This document shows, one piece after another, positions 1-5,987 of a DNA stretch of 10,594 nt (its first letter is position 1; every line of letters begins with the position of its first letter). The notes beneath the pieces are model-generated. The model was not told the DNA's origin. It ran no database searches and was given only the letters and a program-made list of their open reading frames with translations. Position numbers and translations under genes: made by a program. This DNA comes from Pseudomonadota bacterium (GTDB taxonomy: Bacteria > Desulfobacterota > Desulfovibrionia > Desulfovibrionales > Desulfovibrionaceae): contig JAEZEM010000321.1 of NCBI GenBank assembly GCA_023417745.1, positions 1 through 10,594 on the forward strand, in the 5' to 3' direction.

Positions 1-880
1 GCACGAGGTAGGTGCCCAGGATGCAGGTGACGAAGGTCACCACGGCCAGGGCCACGTTGGTCTTGGCCAGGGCCTTGGTGCGGCGCTCAACAATGGCGGT
101 GTGGATAAAGGCGGTGCTGACCAGCCACGGGATCAGCGAGGCGTTTTCGACCGGGTCCCAGGCCCAGTAACCGCCCCAGCCCAGTTCCATGTAGGACCAC
201 CAGCCGCCGAGGATGATGCCGGCGGTGAGGAAGATCCAGGACAGGATGGCGGTGTTGCGGGCGGCGGCGGCAAAGGAGGCGCGCTCCCCGGTCAGCCAGC
301 CGGCCAGCGCCAGACAGGCCGGGATGGCAAATCCGGCGTAGCCCATAAACAGCAGGGGCGGGTGGAAGATCATGCCCGGATTGCGCAACAGCGGATTGAG
401 TCCTCGGCCCTCGGGCACCGGCGGCACGGCTTCCAGGAACGGATTGGAGGGGCCGGTCAACAGCAGCAGGAAGAAGGCTTCGACCACGAGGAAAAAGAGC
501 CAGTAGGCGTGGCGCGTGGGCGCGGACAGGCTGCGGTAGGCCGGCGAGACGGCAAAAAAGACGCCGAAAAGGGCCAAGGTGAGCATCCAAAACAGGAGCG
601 AGCCGGCCTGGCCGGCCCAGAAGGCGGTCAGGGCATAGAAGAGCGGCAACAGCGTGTCCGTGTATTCGGCCACATAGATAAAGGAGAAATCGCGTTTCCA
701 CAGGGCGACGGTGAGAATGACCGAGGCCAGGACCACGCCGGCCGTGGCCAGCAGGTGACCTTTTTCGATCATTCCCAGGCGGCCGTAGTCGTTTCGCCAC
801 AGGGCGAACAGGGCGGCTACCGCGCCGGCCAGACAGATGATCATGGCGGCAAGCAGGGCAAAATACGCCGTAACGTGCAT
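1..880 (-). CDS. ccmF: Cytochrome c haem lyase subunit CcmF, N-terminal 293 residues (partial, runs off left edge)
   Basis: CcmF receives haem from holo-CcmE at the outer face of the cytoplasmic membrane and attaches it to apocytochrome c (System I maturation). What is visible is a very hydrophobic multi-span protein with the WWD signature at residues 235-246 (W-G-G-Y-W-A-W-D-P-V-E-N). Also visible are His173 in an F-H-P-P-L-L context and His260 in F-I-H-T-A, which match the first periplasmic histidine (H173) and a haem b ligand (H261) of E. coli CcmF. The ATG at 880 is chosen because AGGAG (886-890) lies 5 bases upstream. The full family length is about 630-680 residues, so roughly half is missing. 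It follows ccmE by 183 bases in the same direction, and ccmB/ccmC-type genes would be expected beyond the edge. NrfE and CcsA relatives are alternatives, but the neighbouring ccmE favours CcmF. Confidence 0.95.
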   Translation of the reverse strand, partial: MHVTAYFALLAAMIICLAGAVAALFALWRNDYGRLGMIEKGHLLATAGVVLASVILTVALWKRDFSFIYVAEYTDTLLPLFYALTAFWAGQAGSLLFWMLTLALFGVFFAVSPAYRSLSAPTRHAYWLFFLVVEAFFLLLLTGPSNPFLEAVPPVPEGRGLNPLLRNPGMIFHPPLLFMGYAGFAIPACLALAGWLTGERASFAAAARNTAILSWIFLTAGIILGGWWSYMELGWGGYWAWDPVENASLIPWLVSTAFIHTAIVERRTKALAKTNVALAVVTFVTCILGTYLV

Positions 881-885
881 GAAAA

Positions 886-890
886 CTCCT
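886..890 (-). promoter_or_regulatory. Ribosome binding site of ccmF
   Basis: AGGAG on the minus strand, 5 bases before the ATG at 880. It fixes the ccmF start and shows that ccmF has its own ribosome loading site after the 183-base spacer behind ccmE. Confidence 0.8.
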
Positions 891-982
891 CTATGGGGTC
901 CCCGGAGACGACAGCGGCACGGCCCGAGGGGGACGCGCCGACGACGCCAGGAGATGGCAAACGGTTTCGCGGCAATGTGACA

Positions 983-1015
983 TGGAGCAGACGCCTGCCG
1001 CTCCAAGGCGGCAGG
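983..1015 (-). other. Intercistronic hairpin with a competing second stem, ccmE-ccmF spacer
   Basis: Inside the 183-base ccmE-ccmF spacer there is a perfect 8-bp stem: 994-1001 pairs with 1008-1015, with a 6-base loop. A second inverted repeat (TGGAGC at 983-988 with GCTCCA at 1000-1005) shares bases with the first, so both cannot form at once. There is no T-run on the minus strand after the stem, so it is not a standard intrinsic terminator. It may be a stability or attenuation element that sets the CcmE to CcmF ratio; that role is inference. The rest of the spacer shows no gene and no recognisable promoter. Confidence 0.4.
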
Positions 1016-1063
1016 TGCGGCCCTGGGGTCGGTTTTGTGGAGATCCGCAGCCAGGGCGGAGAG

Positions 1064-1477
1064 TTAGCCCCGGTTTTCCTTCTGGTACTTCGACGGGCAC
1101 TTGGTCATAAGCGTGCTGGCCGCAAAGGCCCCGGAAGCGGGATTGACGCCGCCTTCCACGATGACCTCGACGCCGGGCTTAAACGTGTCGGGCACCACGC
1201 CCTTGAAGTCGACCCGGATGGTCTTGGCGGCCTGATCCTTGTCCAGCAGCGTGAAGCTGACGCCCAGGGCGTCGGCCGGCCGGTCGATGCCGTCCTCGGC
1301 CACGGTGCCAAACAGCCGAGCCTTGGACAACTCCTTGGGCGGCATGGCCAGCGCTTCGGAAACGTTGAGAAAATAGGAAGTGTTCTCACCCAGGCCGGAA
1401 TAGAGCAGATAGCCCAGGCCCCCGAGAAACAAGGCCAGCGCCACGAGATACATGGGCGTATTATTCTTTTTCGCCAT
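1064..1477 (-). CDS. ccmE: Cytochrome c maturation haem chaperone CcmE, cysteine (CxxxY) variant
   Basis: CcmE is a membrane-anchored periplasmic chaperone that binds haem covalently and passes it to CcmF. The 137-residue product has a short cytoplasmic N-terminus, one membrane anchor at about residues 9-27 and an OB-fold-like beta domain (about 40-122). The haem-binding motif near the C-terminus is usually H-x-x-x-Y; here it reads C127-P-S-K-Y131. The cysteine codon is at 1097-1099 and the tyrosine codon at 1085-1087. Cysteine-type CcmE is known from Desulfovibrio and some archaea, so this is a lineage variant and not a broken gene. The C-terminal tail after the motif is only six residues, shorter than in E. 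coli. The ATG at 1477 has no good Shine-Dalgarno sequence. The gene lies 23 bases after the CNNM gene, so coupled translation or co-transcription is likely. Confidence 0.93.
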   Translation of the reverse strand: MAKKNNTPMYLVALALFLGGLGYLLYSGLGENTSYFLNVSEALAMPPKELSKARLFGTVAEDGIDRPADALGVSFTLLDKDQAAKTIRVDFKGVVPDTFKPGVEVIVEGGVNPASGAFAASTLMTKCPSKYQKENRG

Positions 1478-1500
1478 GGCAAAACCCGATAGGTTGAAGA

Positions 1501-2562
1501 TTAGGACGGCATCGCGTCGTCCCGGGCGCGCTGGCGCAAAAGCGCCTCGCGTCGGGTCCGGGCCAGTTCGCGCATGTCCGCCACCTGGTCGGTTTCGTCA
1601 ATGATTTCCTTCCCTAAGATCTCTTCCAAGACATCTTCCAAGCTGATGACGCCGGATACGCCCCCGTATTCGTCCAGCACCACGAAGAGATGCATACGCG
1701 ATTCCAGGAATTTTACCAACACCCGGTCCAGGGTCATGGTGTCGAGCACGAAGCGCACGGGCTTGGCCAGGTCGGACAGGCGCTTGTCGTCCTGGTCGTT
1801 GGCCAGGGCTTCGAGGACCTCGCGGCGATAGACGATGCCGACGATGTTTTCCGGATCGTCGGCGGCGTGGACCGGGATGCGGCTGTGGGGCCACACGCCC
1901 TTGCCCTGGCCCCGGGTCTCGGCCACGGTCATTTCGGCCGGCAGGGAAAAGACCACGGTGCGCGGCGTCATGGCGTCGCTGGCGGTCTTGCGGTCCAGGG
2001 ACAGGATGTTGGTGATGGAGAGTTCCTCCAGGGGATTAATAATCCCCTCGCGCCGGGTCAGGCTCACCACGGCGCGCAGGTCCTCTTCCGAGGACACTGG
2101 GGTTTTGCGACGGCCGGACACCAGCCGAGCCAGGAACCCGCCGGCCCAGATGATAGGCAAAAGGGCCAGGATCAGGAGTTTCATGGGTCGGGCGATGAAG
2201 GCCGAAACCGGCCGACAGTAGGCCACGCCCACGGTTTTGGGGAGAATCTCGCCGAAAATGAGGATGACGACGGTAAAGATGGCGGTGAAAAGCCACAGAT
2301 CGTCGCTCCCGAACACGGACGCCGCCGCCGCGCCGGCCACGGCCGCGCCGGCGGTGTTGGCGATGGTGTTGAGCGTCAGGACGGCGGTGATGGGTTTTTC
2401 GATGTTGCTGCGCAGGGCGAAGAGGAGTTCTCCCGAAGCTCGACCGTTTTTGCGCAGCCGCTCAATCCAGCTCCAGGGCACGGAATACAGCGCCGCCTCG
2501 CTCATGGAGCAAAACGCCGACAGCACGACGGCCAAGCCGACGGCCAAAGCCAAGGTCAGCAC
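1501..2562 (-). CDS. CNNM/DUF21 membrane protein with CBS pair (hemolysin-like, putative Mg2+/Co2+ transport)
   Basis: A 353-residue member of the CNNM/CorB-CorC group, often annotated as hemolysin; characterised relatives move or regulate divalent cations, chiefly Mg2+. Visible parts are an N-terminal DUF21 membrane domain (about 1-145) with the family landmarks S-E-A-A-L near residue 21, a polar N-T-I-A-N-T-A-G helix (65-72) and G-E-I-L-P-K-T (104-110), then hydrophobic helices. A CBS pair follows: CBS1 from about 197 (D-A-M-T-P-R) to 250 and CBS2 from about 258 to 317, with D-E-Y-G-G-V-S-G at 297-304. The usual C-terminal CorC_HlyC domain is absent; the protein ends in a charged tail of about 30 residues. 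The start is GTG at 2562, supported by GGAGG 6 bases upstream. A promoter lies about 150 bases upstream, and ccmE follows after 23 bases. The exact substrate cannot be told from sequence. Confidence 0.88.
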   Translation of the reverse strand: MLTLALAVGLAVVLSAFCSMSEAALYSVPWSWIERLRKNGRASGELLFALRSNIEKPITAVLTLNTIANTAGAAVAGAAAASVFGSDDLWLFTAIFTVVILIFGEILPKTVGVAYCRPVSAFIARPMKLLILALLPIIWAGGFLARLVSGRRKTPVSSEEDLRAVVSLTRREGIINPLEELSITNILSLDRKTASDAMTPRTVVFSLPAEMTVAETRGQGKGVWPHSRIPVHAADDPENIVGIVYRREVLEALANDQDDKRLSDLAKPVRFVLDTMTLDRVLVKFLESRMHLFVVLDEYGGVSGVISLEDVLEEILGKEIIDETDQVADMRELARTRREALLRQRARDDAMPS

Positions 2563-2657
2563 GATCCGCCTCCGGCCCCGAGCCTCATGGCCGGCTCGGC
2601 AGCGGCGGGTTCGGCAGAATCGGCGTCAGGAGATGACGAGGAAGTGTCGTGTTCCAT
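2556..2657 (-). CDS. Possible 33-codon leader ORF overlapping the CNNM gene start
   Basis: An ATG at 2657 opens a 33-residue reading frame rich in Asp, Glu, Ser, Ala and Pro (it begins M-E-H-D-T-S-S-S-S-P-D). Its TGA (2556-2558) falls inside the first codons of the CNNM gene (GTGCTGA). It lies wholly within the leader predicted from the promoter at 2712-2739. The nearest Shine-Dalgarno-like GGAG (2672-2675) is 14 bases away, too far for efficient initiation, and chance ORFs of this size are common at this GC content. The attraction is the layout: acidic and proline-containing leader peptides control Mg2+ transporter genes in enterobacteria. No homology is claimed. Confidence 0.25.
   Translation of the reverse strand: MEHDTSSSSPDADSAEPAAAEPAMRLGAGGGSC
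2569..2573 (-). promoter_or_regulatory. Ribosome binding site deciding the GTG start of the CNNM gene
   Basis: GGAGG on the minus strand, spaced 6 bases from the GTG at 2562. There is no ATG at the N-terminal edge of the DUF21 domain, so this site is the main reason for taking GTG as the start. Confidence 0.8.
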
Positions 2658-2711
2658 GGAAAAAGACAAAACTCCAGGCGGGTCGTTCGCGATAGATTGG
2701 GTCGTCAACCC

Positions 2712-2739
2712 CTTATACGAACTCCCACGCCGGTGTAAA
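2712..2739 (-). promoter_or_regulatory. Predicted sigma70-type promoter for CNNM gene-ccmE-ccmF
   Basis: On the minus strand a TTTACA -35 box (2734-2739) is followed after 16 bases by a TATAAG -10 box (2712-2717), each one mismatch from consensus. Transcription would start near 2705, about 48 bases after the AlgJ-like stop codon and about 143 bases before the GTG of the CNNM gene. In DNA this GC-rich such a match is unlikely to be accidental, but no experiment supports it. A 7-base direct repeat GGGTCGT (2680-2686 and 2699-2705) sits at and just downstream of the start point and could be a binding site; this is speculative. Confidence 0.6.
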
Positions 2740-2752
2740 GGCCGCCGGCCTG

Positions 2753-3961
2753 CTAGTTCTTGGCTGCGGCCGTATCGTTTTTGATCTTAAACCCGCCCTT
2801 TAGCGGCGGAATGATGTAGCGTTCGGTGAATTCCTCGATGACCATGTCCGGTTTCTCGCGCTCAATGAGCGCCTTGTCGAAAAAGCGCAGCTCCATCTCA
2901 GACTGGGGCTTGAGCCAAACATAAAGCGCCTTGCTGAAGGACTCGGCCATAAACGGCAGCAACTCCCACCAAAAGGAATCGTGGAAGACGATGGCCGTGG
3001 GCAACTTGGCATTGTCGGTGTAGGAATACTGCGGCACTTCGAAGTAGTGCGGATCGGTCGGACCGTCGTAGGATGCGCCTCGGGCTTTGTACCACTCTTT
3101 GTTAAAGAAGAGCACCCGGTCTTCCTTCAGATAATCGGACAGCCCCATCATGAAGGCCAGATCGCCGGCCATCCAGGCATACTGCTCCACCCGGAACTGT
3201 TCGCGCGGCAAGGGCTTGACGGCCGGAAATTCTCGGACAATGGGTCCCATGATCTGCCGGTAGGCCGCGTAAGCGCCGAAAGCGTTCCAGTGGCTGTCGG
3301 TCATGTAAAAGACATTATGCTGTTTTTTTGCTTCCAGCAGGGCCGGGGTGACGTCGATGATCTCGACATGGCCCTTGGCGCGCACGGCCTCCACGAACTG
3401 TTCGCGCTGGCTTTTGGGCCGCACCGGACGCAAGGCCTCGGGCAGCATCTCGGGATAGACGGAATTCTTGTTGGGGGCCAAAATCACCAGATAGCGGATG
3501 CCGCGTTCCTCCAGCCACTGGCGGCGTTGCTCCAGTTCAGAGGCCAGCAAGTCCACCGAGGCGGTCGGCAGATCTTCGGGGGAGCGGGCGTCCTCAATGA
3601 CGTTGCGAAACGCCCCGTCCTGGGCCAGAAACAACCAATGCTCCTTGCCGGCCATGACCTTGGAGGACGGCGTGGTGGAAGCCAGGACAAAGGTGTCCAT
3701 GTAGCTGTTCCAGCTGATGAGCAGGCCGCGCAGGTTGTAGCGACGGTCCAGATAGCCCCGGCGCAGGGCATTGAACCAGCGGCCCCAGGTGGCGGGATCG
3801 GCGCTGACCGACGGCAAGGGCGCGGTATCGCTCTCGGCAATGGTCCCCTTGGGCGCGAAGGCGAGATACCTGTCCGCCGTCGGCAGGACCAGCATGGTCA
3901 CGAACAGGCACGAGGCCAAGCAGGCAATGACGCGGCAAACGAAGGAGGATCGGCTTTGCAA
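2753..3961 (-). CDS. AlgJ/AlgX-like SGNH-family O-acetyltransferase, membrane-anchored
   Basis: A 402-residue protein of the AlgJ/AlgX/DHHW type. These periplasmic SGNH enzymes transfer acetyl groups to a polysaccharide, usually taking acetyl from an AlgI-like MBOAT membrane protein. It starts with an uncleaved anchor or signal (about 8-28). G-K-E-H-W-L-F at 105-111 is the family's G-K-x-x-W-L-F signature, D222-S-H224-W supplies the Asp and His of the catalytic triad, and S329 in H-D-S-F is the probable nucleophile, so the triad looks intact. The start is TTG at 3961; without it the anchor is lost, but no Shine-Dalgarno sequence is clear, so the start is uncertain. It lies 16 bases after nadD and is probably co-transcribed with it. 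No MBOAT partner or polysaccharide gene is in the window, so the acceptor is unknown. Confidence 0.8.
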   Translation of the reverse strand: MQSRSSFVCRVIACLASCLFVTMLVLPTADRYLAFAPKGTIAESDTAPLPSVSADPATWGRWFNALRRGYLDRRYNLRGLLISWNSYMDTFVLASTTPSSKVMAGKEHWLFLAQDGAFRNVIEDARSPEDLPTASVDLLASELEQRRQWLEERGIRYLVILAPNKNSVYPEMLPEALRPVRPKSQREQFVEAVRAKGHVEIIDVTPALLEAKKQHNVFYMTDSHWNAFGAYAAYRQIMGPIVREFPAVKPLPREQFRVEQYAWMAGDLAFMMGLSDYLKEDRVLFFNKEWYKARGASYDGPTDPHYFEVPQYSYTDNAKLPTAIVFHDSFWWELLPFMAESFSKALYVWLKPQSEMELRFFDKALIEREKPDMVIEEFTERYIIPPLKGGFKIKNDTAAAKN

Positions 3962-3977
3962 GGCGGGCGTCCGTACG

Positions 3978-4661
3978 TCAGGCCGATACGGCGCGGCCCC
4001 AGGCGGCCCGCAGCGTCTCGGCGTTGGTGAGAAGTTGAGACAAAACGGTTTGGTTCACGAGGCCGTCGATGCGGCGGCCGGACCGCCAGCGGGCCCGGAT
4101 GTCCGAGGCGCTGACGTCGAGCCGAGTGATGGGCACGAAGCGGGCGGCGTGCCCTGCGGGCAAGGTCCAGACGGCCGGATCGGCCGTGGGCGTGGCCCCC
4201 ATGTCCCGGGCATTGGCCGCAAAAAAATCGCTAAAAGCCTCGATCCCCTGCCCTTCCCGGGAATGGACGGCCAGATCGGCCAGTCGGCCGAGCCCCAGGC
4301 CGTCTTTCCAGGTTGGCAGGCAGAGCAGATCGCCCAGGCCAAGGATGAAGCAAAAGTCCTGCCCCGGGCGCGAAGCGGTCAGCTCGGCCAACGTGTCGCA
4401 GGTATAGGACGGTCCGGGCCGGTCGGCTTCCAGGAGGTTGACGAAAAAGCCCGGGATGCCGTCCACGGCGGCCCGGCACAGGGCGGCGCGCAGGTCGAAA
4501 TCCAGCAGCTTGCCGCCGAGCTTGTGGGGCGGTCGAGCCGAGGGAATAAACTCCACGGCGGCTAGCCCCAAAGCTTCGGCCACCTCAATGGCGGCCCGCA
4601 CATGGGCGACATGGACGGGATTGAACGTCCCGCCGAAAATGCCGATTTTGGCCCCGGACAT
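3978..4661 (-). CDS. nadD: Nicotinate-nucleotide adenylyltransferase NadD
   Basis: NadD makes nicotinic acid adenine dinucleotide from nicotinate mononucleotide and ATP, a late step of NAD synthesis in the cytoplasm. The 227-residue product has the nucleotidyltransferase signature G10-G-T-F-N-P-V-H17-x-x-H20, the P-P-H-K element at 44-47, L-P-T-W at 115-118 and the C-terminal S184-A-S-D-I-R189 motif. It has the usual family length. One oddity: where relatives have G-x-D before L-P-T-W, this protein reads G108-L-G110-D111, so the aspartate is one position late. The gene starts 9 bases after proA; a proA-nadD pairing is common in bacteria. The Shine-Dalgarno sequence is weak, which suggests translational coupling to proA. 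Confidence 0.93.
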   Translation of the reverse strand: MSGAKIGIFGGTFNPVHVAHVRAAIEVAEALGLAAVEFIPSARPPHKLGGKLLDFDLRAALCRAAVDGIPGFFVNLLEADRPGPSYTCDTLAELTASRPGQDFCFILGLGDLLCLPTWKDGLGLGRLADLAVHSREGQGIEAFSDFFAANARDMGATPTADPAVWTLPAGHAARFVPITRLDVSASDIRARWRSGRRIDGLVNQTVLSQLLTNAETLRAAWGRAVSA

Positions 4662-4670
4662 GCCGCTTCG

Positions 4671-5930
4671 CTAGCCCCGCACCTGCCCCTGGCCGAGCAC
4701 CACGAACTTGGCGCTGGTCAGTTCCACCAGCCCCATGGGGCCGTAGGAATGGAGCTTGGAAGTGGAAATGCCGATCTCCGCGCCAAGGCCGAGTTCACCG
4801 CCGTCATTAAACCGCGTGGAACAGTTGATGCCGACCATGGAGGCGTCGGCCCGGCGCAGGAAATCCATGGCCCGGTCGTGGTTCTCGGTGAGGATGACCT
4901 CGGTGTGCCCGGAACCGTAGCGGTGGATGTGGGCGAGCGCCTCGTCCAGGGAATCGACGACCTTGACGGCCAAAATAAGGTCATGGAACTCGTGGCCGAA
5001 ATCTTCAGGCGCGGCGGCCACGGCCCCTTCGCCCAAAAGCGGCAGGGAGCGCGGACAGGCCCGCATGGTCACGCCGGCCCGGCGCAAGGCGGCGCCGACA
5101 CGGGGCAAGAAGGTCGGCGCGGCGTCGGCGTGGACGAGCAGGCACTCCAGGGCGTTGCATACCCCCGGACGCTGGGCCTTGGCGTTGACGATGATCGTCT
5201 CGGCCCGGGCCTCGTCGGCCCCGCTGTCGACATAGGCGTGGCACACGCCCTTATAATGCTTGAGCACCGGCATGGTGGCCTGGGAGACCACGGCCCGGAT
5301 AAGCCCTTCCCCGCCGCGCGGGATCATGACGTCAATGAGTTCGTCGAGCTTGCACAGGGCGGCCACGGCGGCCCGGTCGGCGGTGGGCACGAGCTGGGCG
5401 GCGTCGGCCGGCAGGCCCGACGCTTCCAGGGCTTCACGAAGCAACCCGGCCAGGGCCAGGTTGGAGGTCAGGGCCTCGGAACCGCCCTTCAAGATGACGG
5501 CATTGCCGGCCTTGAGGCACAAGATGGAGGCGTCGATGGTGACGTTGGGCCGGGATTCGTAAATCATGCAGATAACGCCCAAGGGCACGCGCATGCGCCC
5601 GACGAGCAGGCCGTTTGGCCGGGGCCGCATGGACTCGATGGCCCCCACGGGGTCGGGCAGGGCGATGATCTCGCGGCAGGCCTTGGCCATGCCGTCCATG
5701 ACCGCCGGGGTAAGCGTCAGGCGGTCCAGGCGCGGAGCGTCCAGACCGGCCGCACGCGCTTTTTCGAGGTCCACGACGTTGGCGGCCAGCACGCCCTCGC
5801 GGCAGGTTTCCAGCAGTTCGGCGAGCCTGGTCAAAAAAGCGTCCTTGGCCGCGCCGGAAGCGGCGGCCATGGCCCGGGACGCTTCCTTGGCCTTTTGGGC
5901 CATGACTTCCATGTCGGCGGCAACGCTCAT
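4671..5930 (-). CDS. proA: Gamma-glutamyl phosphate reductase ProA
   Basis: ProA reduces gamma-glutamyl phosphate with NADPH to glutamate-5-semialdehyde, the second step of proline synthesis. The 419-residue length is typical. Visible landmarks are Y-E-S-R-P-N-V-T at 124-131, the K-x-G-N-A-V-I-L-K-G-G cofactor segment at 140-150, I-P-R-G-G at 203-207, and the catalytic Cys258 in P-G-V-C-N-A-L-E (255-262). The ATG at 5930 is backed by a strong GGAGG (5936-5940) 5 bases upstream. It heads a tight proA-nadD-AlgJ-like run and follows a methyltransferase gene by 57 bases. No proB is in the window. Confidence 0.96.
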   Translation of the reverse strand: MSVAADMEVMAQKAKEASRAMAAASGAAKDAFLTRLAELLETCREGVLAANVVDLEKARAAGLDAPRLDRLTLTPAVMDGMAKACREIIALPDPVGAIESMRPRPNGLLVGRMRVPLGVICMIYESRPNVTIDASILCLKAGNAVILKGGSEALTSNLALAGLLREALEASGLPADAAQLVPTADRAAVAALCKLDELIDVMIPRGGEGLIRAVVSQATMPVLKHYKGVCHAYVDSGADEARAETIIVNAKAQRPGVCNALECLLVHADAAPTFLPRVGAALRRAGVTMRACPRSLPLLGEGAVAAAPEDFGHEFHDLILAVKVVDSLDEALAHIHRYGSGHTEVILTENHDRAMDFLRRADASMVGINCSTRFNDGGELGLGAEIGISTSKLHSYGPMGLVELTSAKFVVLGQGQVRG

Positions 5931-5935
5931 ATGAA

Positions 5936-5940
5936 CCTCC
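5936..5940 (-). promoter_or_regulatory. Ribosome binding site of proA
   Basis: GGAGG on the minus strand 5 bases before the proA ATG. It is one of the strongest sites in the window and settles the start against the in-frame methionines at residues 7 and 10. Confidence 0.8.
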
Positions 5941-5987
5941 AGGATAGGGCGCGAAAAGTAGGCTGATAGCCCCTTGGACCCGGAAAG

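Noticed and set aside
891..1100. 69-codon minus-strand frame filling the ccmE-ccmF spacer
   Set aside because: It starts at a GTG inside ccmE in another frame, without a ribosome binding site, and has no recognisable content.
101..1492. Long plus-strand open frame (463 codons) opposite ccmF and ccmE
   Set aside because: It is a mirror of the GC-rich codon bias of the minus-strand genes. Its translation is low-complexity (Gly, Gln, Arg, His), has no recognisable domain, and it crosses two real genes and a spacer.
1690..2784. Plus-strand 364-codon open frame opposite the CNNM gene
   Set aside because: Antisense shadow: low-complexity translation, crosses the promoter region and ends inside the next gene.
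2981..4030. Plus-strand 349-codon open frame opposite the AlgJ-like gene
   Set aside because: Antisense shadow with a biased Gly/Gln/His composition; the minus-strand frame has an intact catalytic motif set.
4602..5966. Plus-strand 454-codon open frame opposite proA
   Set aside because: It spans all of proA and both its borders, with a Gly/His/Gln-rich translation and no ribosome binding site. ProA on the other strand is beyond doubt.
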